DNA of 64,000 nt from Hymenobacter gelipurpurascens (lineage in GTDB: Bacteria > Bacteroidota > Bacteroidia > Cytophagales > Hymenobacteraceae): positions 1,364,001 through 1,428,000 of the forward strand of contig NZ_FYEW01000002.1 of NCBI RefSeq assembly GCF_900187375.1, given 5' to 3'. Positions within the stretch are counted from its first letter, which is position 1. The number at the start of each line of letters is the position of its first letter. A program made the translations under genes and the position numbers. Below the pieces are notes generated by a model. It was not told where the DNA came from. It did not search any database and was given only the letters and a program-made list of their open reading frames with translations. Shown in pieces: positions 34,230 to 41,492 of this stretch.

Positions 34230-35627
34230 ATGCCTGCATCTGCCCTCACCTCCGATACCCTTACCCGCATTGCGACCTTCGCCGATTTGCCGCCCGACGT
34301 GCTGGAGTGGCTTCTGGCGCATGGGGAAGTACGCCACTTCGCCCCCAACGAGCCCGTAGTACAGCCCGGCGACGAAGCCGAGTTTATGATGGCCTCGTTG
34401 GAAGGTGGCCTACAGTTCTTCGCGGTGCGCAATGGCAATCGGGAGCCGATTTTTCGGGTGGAAACTGGCCAGGTGAGCGGCGTGTTGCCCTATTCCCGGC
34501 TCCGCGTTATTCAAGGGCTAGGGCTGGCCAACGGCGAAACCACGCTGTTTCTGCTGCATAGGAAGCACTTTCCGGCCTTGGAGCAGGTGAGCCCTGAGCT
34601 GGTACAGCGCCTCGTAGGCCTGATGAACGACCGCGCCCGGCAGGAGACAAGAGGCCAGGAGCGCGACGACAAGCTACGTGCCCTGGGTAAGCTCTCGGCG
34701 GGCCTGGCGCACGAGCTCAACAACCCGGCCGCCGCCATCATGCGGGCCACTGAAGCCCTCGACAACCGCCTGCGGGCCAAGCCTGCCCTGCTGCTGGAGC
34801 TGGTCCAGCACTGCCCCGACCCCGCCGCCCTGGCCAAGCTGGCGGCCGTGGCCTCCGCAACGCCGGAGCTACCGCCCGCCATGTCCTCCCTCGACCGTGC
34901 CGATCAGGAAGATGAGCTGGCAGACTGGCTGGAAACCCAAGGCGTGCCCGACGGGTACACCCTGGCCTCTGGCCTGATGAGTGCGGGACTTACGCTGCCG
35001 CAGCTGCAGCCCTTGATTGAGGCGTTGCCTGAGCTCAGCCGCCCCTCGGCGCTGGCCTGGCTGGAGGGCCAGCTGACCACGCTGTGCCTGGTGCGCGACG
35101 TAAAGGAGGCCGGCGGCCGCATCAGCACGCTGGTTGGTAACGTGAAGACGTACAGCCACATGGACCGCGCCGGCGACTTCAGCCCCCTGAATGTGCAGGA
35201 GGGCCTGGAGAGCACCGTGAACATCCTGAGCTACTGCATGCGCGAGGAAAAAGTCACGCTTACCCGCGACTATGCCCCCAACCTGCCACTCGTGAAAGGT
35301 CAGGTCAGCAGCCTCAACCAGGTCTGGACCAACCTGCTTGATAATGCCATTGATGCGCTGCCGCCGGGCGGCGAAATCACGCTGCGCACCCGCCTGGACG
35401 GCGACTTTGTGCGCGTGTTTATAATTGACAACGGGCCCGGCATTCCGCCCGATGTGCTGCCCCACATTCTCGAACCCTTCTATACCACCAAAGCCGCTGG
35501 CGAGGGCACTGGCCTAGGCCTCGATATTGCGCTGCGTATTATTGAGCAGCACGACGGCCGCCTGGAAGTACGCTCGGAGCCCGGCCACACCGAGTTTTGC
35601 GTGTGGCTGCCAAAGGTGAAATCGTGA
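34230..35627 (+). CDS. histidine kinase with cNMP-binding-like N-domain
   Basis: A 465-residue soluble sensor kinase. Residues about 10-130 look like a cyclic-nucleotide-binding/Crp-type sensor (VRHFAPNEPVVQPGDEAEFMMASLEGGLQFF). The HisKA-like helix carries His161 in LSAGLAHELNNPAAAI, followed by a long helical linker to about residue 340, and the HATPase domain has the N box NLLDNAIDAL, G1 DNGPGIPPDVL and G2 EGTGLGLDIAL. There is no TM segment. It is followed by the response-regulator/thioredoxin-reductase fusion, which is its likely partner. ATG 34230 chosen over 34185. Confidence 0.85.
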   Translation: MPASALTSDTLTRIATFADLPPDVLEWLLAHGEVRHFAPNEPVVQPGDEAEFMMASLEGGLQFFAVRNGNREPIFRVETGQVSGVLPYSRLRVIQGLGLANGETTLFLLHRKHFPALEQVSPELVQRLVGLMNDRARQETRGQERDDKLRALGKLSAGLAHELNNPAAAIMRATEALDNRLRAKPALLLELVQHCPDPAALAKLAAVASATPELPPAMSSLDRADQEDELADWLETQGVPDGYTLASGLMSAGLTLPQLQPLIEALPELSRPSALAWLEGQLTTLCLVRDVKEAGGRISTLVGNVKTYSHMDRAGDFSPLNVQEGLESTVNILSYCMREEKVTLTRDYAPNLPLVKGQVSSLNQVWTNLLDNAIDALPPGGEITLRTRLDGDFVRVFIIDNGPGIPPDVLPHILEPFYTTKAAGEGTGLGLDIALRIIEQHDGRLEVRSEPGHTEFCVWLPKVKS

Positions 35628-35784
35628 AGTGGTGAAATGGTGAGTTTGACATTCTGGCCTGACAGCTTGCGCAAGTGGCGCGGTCTAGGCCACTCGAACA
35701 TCCATCTCACCATCTCGCTATTTCACCATCTCACTATTTCACAAATTCACTACTTCACAACTTCACTACTTCACAACTTCACCA
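35624..35784. repeat. period-8 TTCAC array and partial hairpin (locus D)
   Basis: The left arm (35624-35647) begins at the kinase stop codon. The right side (35705-35784) is ten uninterrupted 8-base units with consensus TTCACNAN, ending three bases before the next ATG. Arms pair only partly; the loop has a TCTAGGCCACTCGAA word. Confidence 0.85.
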
Positions 35785-35787
35785 TAG

Positions 35788-37449
35788 ATGGCTGCCACCA
35801 AAAAACCGATTCTACTTGCTGTTGATGATGACGCTCAGGTGCTGAATGCCATTGAGCGCGACCTGCGCCAGGAGTTCCGCCGCGACTACCGGGTGCTACG
35901 GGCTGCTTCCGGCGAAGAGGCCCTGGCTACTATTCAGGAACTGCAGCAGCGCGAGGAGCCCCTGGCCCTGGTACTGGCCGACCAGCGCATGCCGGGCCTG
36001 CAGGGCGTGGAGCTGCTGGAGCAAACCCGCCAGCTTTTTCCCGATGCCAAACGCGTGCTGCTGACGGCCTACGCCGATACGGAAGCCGCCATCCGGGCCA
36101 TCAACCACGCCCGCCTCGACTACTACCTCATTAAGCCCTGGGACCCGCCGCAGGAGCTGCTCTACCCCACGCTGCACGATTTGCTGTCGGCGTGGCAAGC
36201 GGCGTATCGTCCTCGTTTTCAGGGGCTGCGCCTGATTGGGTTTCAATGGTCGCCGCTTTCGCATGAGCTCAAGGACTTTCTGGCGGGCTATATGGTGGCC
36301 TACCAGTGGCTTGATTTCGAGACCAACCCTGAAGCCCAGGCGCTGCTGACCCGCTCCGGCTTTACACCTGCTGACTTGCCGGTAGTAGTGTTCGAGGACC
36401 AGAGTGCCCTCTCTAATCCTGAGCGTGCCGTAGTGGCGGAGCGGCTAGGCCTCTCGCAGAAAGCGTTGCAGGAGCTCTATGATGTGGTAGTAATTGGGGC
36501 CGGACCGGCGGGGCTGGCCGCCGCCGTGTATGGCGCCTCGGAAGGATTACGAACCTTGGTGATTGAGCGGCAGGCACCCGGCGGACAAGCCGGCACCAGC
36601 TCCCGCATCGAAAACTACCTGGGCTTCCCGACCGGCCTGAGTGGCAGCGAACTGACGCACCGGGCCTGGTCGCAGGCAGTACGGCTTGGGGCTGAGCTGC
36701 TGGCGCCGCAGGAAGTGACAGGCCTACGCGTACAGGACGGCTACAAAATTCTTTCCCTCAGCAATGGCCTGGAGGTGAAGACCCGCGCCGTCGTCCTGAC
36801 AATGGGGGTGAGCTACCGCACGCTGGAAGTGCCTGGCATTCATGAGCTAACCGGCGCGGGCGTGTACTACGGCGCCGCGCGCACCGAGGCCCGTTCCTGC
36901 GATGAGCAGGACGTGTACATTGTGGGTGGCGGCAATTCGGCGGGGCAAGCGGCTATGTACCTGGCCACCTATGCGCGCCGCGTGTTCATCCTGATTCGGG
37001 GCAAGTCGTTGGCGGCGTCTATGTCGGCGTACCTGATTGAACAAATCAGCCAGACGCCGAATATTGAGCTGCTGCCCTTCACGCAGGTAGCCGCGGTTCG
37101 GGGCCAAGATCATCTGGAGGAAGTGGTGCTGAACATCAACGGGCAGGAGGAAGTACGGCCGGCGCGGGCGCTGTTCATCTTCATCGGAGCCAAGCCCAGC
37201 ACCGAGTGGATCTGTGACACGGTGGTCTGCGACGGCAAAGGCTACCTGCTCACAGGCCGCGACCTGGTAACGGACCCGAGCTACGCCGACTCCTGGAAAC
37301 ACCCCCGCGAACCATACCTGCTGGAAACCTGCGTGCCCGGCGTTTTTGCGGCCGGCGACAGCCGCTCCGGCGCTATGGCCCGCGTAGCATCCGCCGTTGG
37401 CGAAGGCAGCATGGCCATCAAGTTTGTGCACCAGTACTTGGATGAGTAG
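35788..37449 (+). CDS. response regulator fused to thioredoxin-reductase-like FAD enzyme
   Basis: A 553-residue cytoplasmic fusion. Residues 7-125 are a receiver domain with DDDA acidic pair, phospho-acceptor Asp65 (LVLADQRMP), Thr/Lys in LLTAYAD and YLIKPWDPP. Residues 140-225 are a glutaredoxin-fold-like linker (PLSHELKDFLAGYMVAYQWLDFETN). From about 230 is the FAD domain (VVIGAGPAGLAAAVYGAS), the NADPH domain (VYIVGGGNSAGQAAMYLA) and the final GVFAAGDSRSG. The CxxC redox pair of thioredoxin reductase is absent. It most resembles the cNMP-TR proteins. It follows the kinase gene on the same strand with a repeat between. Confidence 0.88.
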   Translation: MAATKKPILLAVDDDAQVLNAIERDLRQEFRRDYRVLRAASGEEALATIQELQQREEPLALVLADQRMPGLQGVELLEQTRQLFPDAKRVLLTAYADTEAAIRAINHARLDYYLIKPWDPPQELLYPTLHDLLSAWQAAYRPRFQGLRLIGFQWSPLSHELKDFLAGYMVAYQWLDFETNPEAQALLTRSGFTPADLPVVVFEDQSALSNPERAVVAERLGLSQKALQELYDVVVIGAGPAGLAAAVYGASEGLRTLVIERQAPGGQAGTSSRIENYLGFPTGLSGSELTHRAWSQAVRLGAELLAPQEVTGLRVQDGYKILSLSNGLEVKTRAVVLTMGVSYRTLEVPGIHELTGAGVYYGAARTEARSCDEQDVYIVGGGNSAGQAAMYLATYARRVFILIRGKSLAASMSAYLIEQISQTPNIELLPFTQVAAVRGQDHLEEVVLNINGQEEVRPARALFIFIGAKPSTEWICDTVVCDGKGYLLTGRDLVTDPSYADSWKHPREPYLLETCVPGVFAAGDSRSGAMARVASAVGEGSMAIKFVHQYLDE

Positions 37450-37497
37450 GTGGATGGTGGCCTAGGGAGCGTCACTTAGCCAGAATCAGAAAAAGAC

Positions 37498-37587
37498 CGT
37501 CATGCTGAGCTTGTCGAAGCATCTCTACCGCTGTCTAACTCATTTGGTTACTCACGGTAGAGATGCTTCGACAAGCTCAGCATGACG
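37498..37587. repeat. perfect 33-base inverted repeat, GTCATGCTGAGC family
   Basis: Arms 37498-37530 and 37555-37587 are exact reverse complements, with a 24-base loop. The core GTCATGCTGAGC and GAAGCATCTCTACC recurs at 54551-54655. The gap between the redox gene and the GlgP-like gene carries this and two more hairpins. Confidence 0.9.
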
Positions 37588-37609
37588 ACCAAGAGTTTTT
37601 AAACACACG

Positions 37610-37650
37610 AAAGCCCATCATCCTATGCAGAGCTCAGGATGATGGGCTTT
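37610..37650. terminator. bidirectional terminator
   Basis: A perfect 15-base stem (37610-37624 with 37636-37650) with AAAGCCC/GGGCTTT ends, between two convergent genes. Confidence 0.8.
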
Positions 37651-37660
37651 TATATTGGTG

Positions 37661-37693
37661 GATTGGAAAGTGGCCTAGGGCCACTTTCCAATC
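37661..37693. repeat. palindrome of two GTGGCC words around TAG
   Basis: A 15-base perfect stem (37661-37675 with 37679-37693) with loop TAG; the centre is AGTGGCCTAGGGCCACT. It overlaps nothing but ends two bases before the stop of the GlgP-like gene at 37696. Confidence 0.75.
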
Positions 37694-37695
37694 TC

Positions 37696-39348
37696 TTACT
37701 TTGCGTTGTACATCCGCTCGTAGTACTCCGTGGCCATGCGGTGCGACTCGAACTCGGGCTCTACTTCGCGCATGCCGGTTTTGGCGACTTCCAGGAACTT
37801 CTCGGGCTGCGTGTAGTACAGCGGCACAAGCTCGTTTTCGAGCACATCCAGCAAGTTGGTAGCTTCGATATCGTCCTTCACGTGGTCGGGCTGGTTGATA
37901 TCAGTGTGCTCAATGAGGAAGCCGTTTTCGCCGTGGCGCACGAACTCCGGAATCCAGCCATCAGCAATGCTCAGGCTCAGGGAGGCGTTCATAGCGGCCG
38001 TCATACCGCTGGTGCCCGAGGCCTCGCGAGGGTAGCGCGGGGTGTTCAGCCACACATCGGAGCCCTTCTTCAGGGCCGCCGACAGGCCTAACTCGTAGCC
38101 CGTGAGCACGGCGCAGTTCTTCAGGTTCTTGGTTTTAGCGATAATATCGTTGAACAGACCGATAGCGCCGTAGTCCTTGGGGTACGGCTTGCCGGCCCAA
38201 ATTACCTGCACCGGGCGGTCAGCATTGTTCACGATATCCAGGAAGCGCTCGAAGTGGCGCAGAATCAGGTCGGCGCGCTTGTAGCCGGCAAAGCGGCGGG
38301 CCCACACCACAGTCAGCACCTCGGGGTCGAGGAGGGTGCCGGTCTGGTCGGCCACAATGTCGAACAGGGCTTTCTTCAGCTCCTTTTTACGGGCCAGCAG
38401 CGCCTTATCGTCGTTGGTTTTCAGGGCCGCCTGCAGCTGCTTATCGCGCCAGTAGGTGCCGTTCTGCGAGTTGGTGATGGCGATAATGGGGCAAATGCCC
38501 GCGTTGCCGCCCCACATTTCATTGGCTACCTCGCCGTGCACTTTCGATACGCCGTTGGAGATGCGCGAGAAGCGCAGGGCTGTGAGCGTATAGTTCAGGC
38601 TGTCGTTTTCTACCAGGCCAAGGCGCTCTACTTCTTCCAGCGGCACATTGCCGAAGAACGACATTTTGTGCAGCAGCTTCACGGGGTGCTCCTCGTTGCC
38701 GGCCAGTTCGGGCGTGTGGGTCGTAAACACCAGGCGCTTCTTTACCTCGTCGAGGTTGCGGCCGTGCTTATCGTAGAGGTAAAATGCCAGCGGCAGGCCG
38801 TGGCCTTCGTTGAGGTGATATACATCGGTCTGGCGGCCAAGCACATCGAGCAGCTTGCCACCGCCCACGCCCAGCAGAATGCTCTGGGCTACGCGGGCCG
38901 CCGTATCGGCGTCATAGAGGTGGTGCGAGATGGTGCGGGAGAGGTAATCGTTCTCCGGAATATCGGTGGTGAGGAAGAACATGGGCACCGTCCCGAACGT
39001 CTCGGGGGCCAGGTACAGGGCCTTCACCAGCACCTGCGCATTGTGGATGGTGATGGGGAACACTAGGCCGGTATCCTGCAGGAAGCTGTACTGCTTGATG
39101 CGGAAATCGGCGCGCATGCTCATGTCCTCGTTGCGGCCTTGGTCGTAGTAGCCAAACGACCACAGAATGCCGATGCCCACTACGTTTTGCTTCAACTCGT
39201 AGGCTGAGCGCATGTGGGAGCCAGCCAGGAAGCCCAGGCCACCCGAGTAGGTTTTAAGCGCCTGATCCAGCGCAAATTCCATCGAAAAATAGGCTGCCGG
39301 CGTGCTAAACTCGGGGGCAGTAGGGTACATCTGAAAGTCAAATGCCAT
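37696..39348 (-). CDS. glgP: alpha-glucan phosphorylase-like protein (GT35), PLP lysine replaced
   Basis: A 550-residue protein of the short alpha-glucan phosphorylase group. The N-terminal glycogen-binding region AAYFSMEFALDQALKTYSGGLGFLAG and the C-terminal half VVWARRFAGYKRADL, PVQVIWAGKPYPKDYG and NTPRYPREASGTSGM match the family. The usual PLP-lysine position in EASGTSGMK is Thr450 (ATG ACG GCC), so the Schiff base cannot form and catalysis by the standard mechanism is doubtful. A possible operator lies upstream. The rest of the alpha-glucan genes are on the opposite strand. ATG 39348 chosen. Confidence 0.83.
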   Translation of the reverse strand: MAFDFQMYPTAPEFSTPAAYFSMEFALDQALKTYSGGLGFLAGSHMRSAYELKQNVVGIGILWSFGYYDQGRNEDMSMRADFRIKQYSFLQDTGLVFPITIHNAQVLVKALYLAPETFGTVPMFFLTTDIPENDYLSRTISHHLYDADTAARVAQSILLGVGGGKLLDVLGRQTDVYHLNEGHGLPLAFYLYDKHGRNLDEVKKRLVFTTHTPELAGNEEHPVKLLHKMSFFGNVPLEEVERLGLVENDSLNYTLTALRFSRISNGVSKVHGEVANEMWGGNAGICPIIAITNSQNGTYWRDKQLQAALKTNDDKALLARKKELKKALFDIVADQTGTLLDPEVLTVVWARRFAGYKRADLILRHFERFLDIVNNADRPVQVIWAGKPYPKDYGAIGLFNDIIAKTKNLKNCAVLTGYELGLSAALKKGSDVWLNTPRYPREASGTSGMTAAMNASLSLSIADGWIPEFVRHGENGFLIEHTDINQPDHVKDDIEATNLLDVLENELVPLYYTQPEKFLEVAKTGMREVEPEFESHRMATEYYERMYNAK

Positions 39349-39394
39349 GAGAGCAGAATAGGTCTGAGTGAGGAAACGGGCAGAAGTTCTACCC

Positions 39395-39417
39395 TTGGAA
39401 TTCGCGTACGAATTCAA
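39395..39417. promoter_or_regulatory. candidate operator upstream of the GlgP-like gene
   Basis: A near-palindrome with arms TTGGAATTCG and CGAATTCAA around CGTA, 47-69 bases before the GlgP-like start. It could be a regulator site for the alpha-glucan genes; no regulator gene is in the window. Confidence 0.3.
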
Positions 39418-39713
39418 GCCCAAAAAAAGCGGAAAACTGTGGACTCTAAGGACCTAACTCAACCAAAGCGCCCGAAATGCTAACCGGCCACCAATAAAAG
39501 ACAAAAAACCATCATTAACCCCTCCGACAAAATGGCCTAGGCCACCCTTCCCCAAAGAGTTAGCGAGTAGCCACCCTACCTGAGCAGAACAGTGGCCTAG
39601 GCCATGAGTAGGCGTAGTCTGCTGCCAACCACGGGGCACTAATTGGCTGTGCGTCTATCATTTGGTAACAAATCAGTAACATTAGCCAGCCATACTGCGG
39701 GCTTTCCACCCGG

Positions 39714-39721
39714 TAGCTTTG
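39714..39721 (+). promoter_or_regulatory. possible -7 box TAGCTTTG
   Basis: A TAnnTTTG match 50 bases before the ATG at 39772. No clear -33 element. Confidence 0.35.
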
Positions 39722-39771
39722 TAGTACAGAAATCCATCCTTTCTCACTTTTCCACAACCAACCTTCCTTTC

Positions 39772-41211
39772 ATGCACCATTCTTTTCGCTGGCTCACGGC
39801 TTCGGTTCTGAGTCTCATGATGCTGGCCTGCGCCAAGCAGGACCTCTCGCCGGCCGCTCCGGCCGCTACCGTTACCACGGCTGACGTCAGCACCTCTGGC
39901 TTCCCCGAGGGCTTCGAGACGGGCACCAAAACGGCCTACACTACCGGCTCCGTTACGCTGGGCTCCGGCTTCTGGACGCTGAACGACGCCCTGCTTGGCA
40001 ACACCACCGCCGACCCCAAAACCGGCGCGCAGTCGGCCCGCGTCCGCAACGTCGGCTCGCTCACGATGAACTTCAACGCCACTACCGGCGCCGGTGTGGT
40101 AACGGTGCAGCACGCCGTGTATGGCACCGATGGCAGCTCGCAGTGGGAGCTGTGGGTAAGCCAGAACAGCGGCAGCAGCTATGCCAAAGTAGGCAGCACC
40201 ATTACCACCAGCAGCTCTACCCTGAGCACGGCGTCGTTCACGGTGAACCTGAGCGGCAACATTCGCCTGCAGATCCGCAAAACCTCGGGCGGCACTAACC
40301 GCATCAACATCGACAACGTGACGATGGAGCAGTATGGTGGCGGCACGACCCCGCCGCCTACCACCGGCGCCAAGAAATTCCTGTTTGATGGCTCGCATGG
40401 TGAGCTGGCCGGCAACGCCGACTGGGTGCTGGATGTAGACAACGGTGTATCTGTGCGTTATCCTTCGCCGGCCCAGAGCGGCATCACGAGCAGCACCCCG
40501 GAAACTTACTGGACGGGCGCCGTTTCGGCGTGGGGTGTGGCCCTGGTCAAGCTAGGCCACACCGTGGAGCAGCTGCCAACTGGCACCGCTATTACATATG
40601 GCAACAGCTCTAACGCGCAGGACCTGAGCAACTACAGCGTGTTTGTGGTAGATGAGCCCAACACGGTATTCACGGCGGCCGAGAAAACGGCTATTCTGCA
40701 GTTTGTGCAGAACGGTGGTGGCCTGTTCATGATTTCTGACCACGACATTTCGGACCGCAACAATGACGGCTGGGACTCGCCCGCCATCTGGAACGACCTG
40801 ATGCAGAACAACTCCGTGAAAGCCAACCCCTTCGGCTTCTCCGTGAACCTTGATAACGTGGTGGAGAACAGCTCTAACGTGCGTACGGGCACTAACCCCA
40901 TTCTCAATGGCTCTCAGGGCGCTGTGTCGCAGCTCTCGTACCACAACGGCGCCACCATGACGCTCAACCCCACGGCCAACGCCACGGTGCAAGGCCTGAT
41001 CTGGCGTACCTCAGCGGCCCAGGGCAACAGCTTGGCCATGGCGGCCAGCAGCACCTTCGGCACCGGCCGCGTGGTCATCATCGGCGACTCCTCGCCAGCC
41101 GACGATGGCACCGGCTCGCCAGGCAACACCGTGTATAATGGCTGGAGCGAAAATGTTAGTCACGCCCGCCTCCACCTGAACGCCTCCTTGTGGCTAGCCA
41201 AGCTGCAGTAG
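39772..41211 (+). CDS. secreted lipoprotein with two beta domains
   Basis: A 479-residue lipoprotein: lipobox LMMLACAKQ gives Cys at about residue 20, and the linker DLSPAAPAATV is typical of Bacteroidota surface lipoproteins. The first domain (about 40-190) starts GFPEGFETGTKTAYTTGSV and is a jelly-roll/MAM-like beta sandwich, as seen in secreted carbohydrate-binding and DNA-binding modules. The second (about 205-479), KKFLFDGSHGELAGNADWV then VFVVDEPNTVFTAAEKTAIL and GGGLFMISDHD, looks like the glutamine-amidotransferase-like/DUF4350 fold. It lies next to the GlgP-like gene and before the GH13 genes, so a polysaccharide-binding role is plausible. Confidence 0.7.
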   Translation: MHHSFRWLTASVLSLMMLACAKQDLSPAAPAATVTTADVSTSGFPEGFETGTKTAYTTGSVTLGSGFWTLNDALLGNTTADPKTGAQSARVRNVGSLTMNFNATTGAGVVTVQHAVYGTDGSSQWELWVSQNSGSSYAKVGSTITTSSSTLSTASFTVNLSGNIRLQIRKTSGGTNRINIDNVTMEQYGGGTTPPPTTGAKKFLFDGSHGELAGNADWVLDVDNGVSVRYPSPAQSGITSSTPETYWTGAVSAWGVALVKLGHTVEQLPTGTAITYGNSSNAQDLSNYSVFVVDEPNTVFTAAEKTAILQFVQNGGGLFMISDHDISDRNNDGWDSPAIWNDLMQNNSVKANPFGFSVNLDNVVENSSNVRTGTNPILNGSQGAVSQLSYHNGATMTLNPTANATVQGLIWRTSAAQGNSLAMAASSTFGTGRVVIIGDSSPADDGTGSPGNTVYNGWSENVSHARLHLNASLWLAKLQ

Positions 41212-41250
41212 GCGCCTAGGCCTGTTGGTAGGCCACTTATTTAGCTAGAA

Positions 41251-41290
41251 AGCCCCGTCGTCTGGTTCAACCAGGCGGCGGGGCTTTTTA
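41251..41290 (+). terminator. terminator after the lipoprotein gene
   Basis: A GC-rich stem (about 41251-41267 with 41272-41287, with G-U pairs) followed by TTTTTA, some 40 bases after the stop. Confidence 0.8.
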
Positions 41291-41295
41291 GTACC

Positions 41296-41356
41296 CCACC
41301 CCCGGCCCACACTGGCTTGAGGCGCCACATCCTCCGGGAGAGGTCGGGGTGGGGTA
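41296..41356. repeat. degenerate copy of the GC-rich inverted repeat
   Basis: CCCCACCCC ... GGGGTGGGG arms flank a 40-base core with GAGAGG. It appears to be a decayed member of the family of 24019-24147. Confidence 0.5.
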
Positions 41357-41492
41357 AGCCCTATTGGCATCGAAGCTGAGGAGAGTGGCCTAGAATCAGC
41401 TAATACAGCATTAATTCAGCGCATTTCGGCATTAGTCAGGCGGTGGCTTCGTGCCGTACCTTGCCATACCGTCACTGAATTCCCACCTTCCG

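Larger units (their letters stand above)
39349..39771. other. divergent regulatory region with two word palindromes
   Basis: About 420 bases between the GlgP-like gene and the secreted lipoprotein gene. Contents: a near-palindrome at 39395-39417, two TGGCCTAGGCCA palindromes at 39533-39544 and 39593-39604 exactly 60 bases apart, and a possible -7 box at 39714-39721. No ORF in it is convincing. Confidence 0.5.

Noticed and set aside
35705..35784. Period-8 array as a series of regulator-binding direct repeats (iterons)
   Set aside because: Eight bases is too short for one protein per unit, and the repeats also occur as hairpin arms elsewhere, so a repeat-element origin is simpler.
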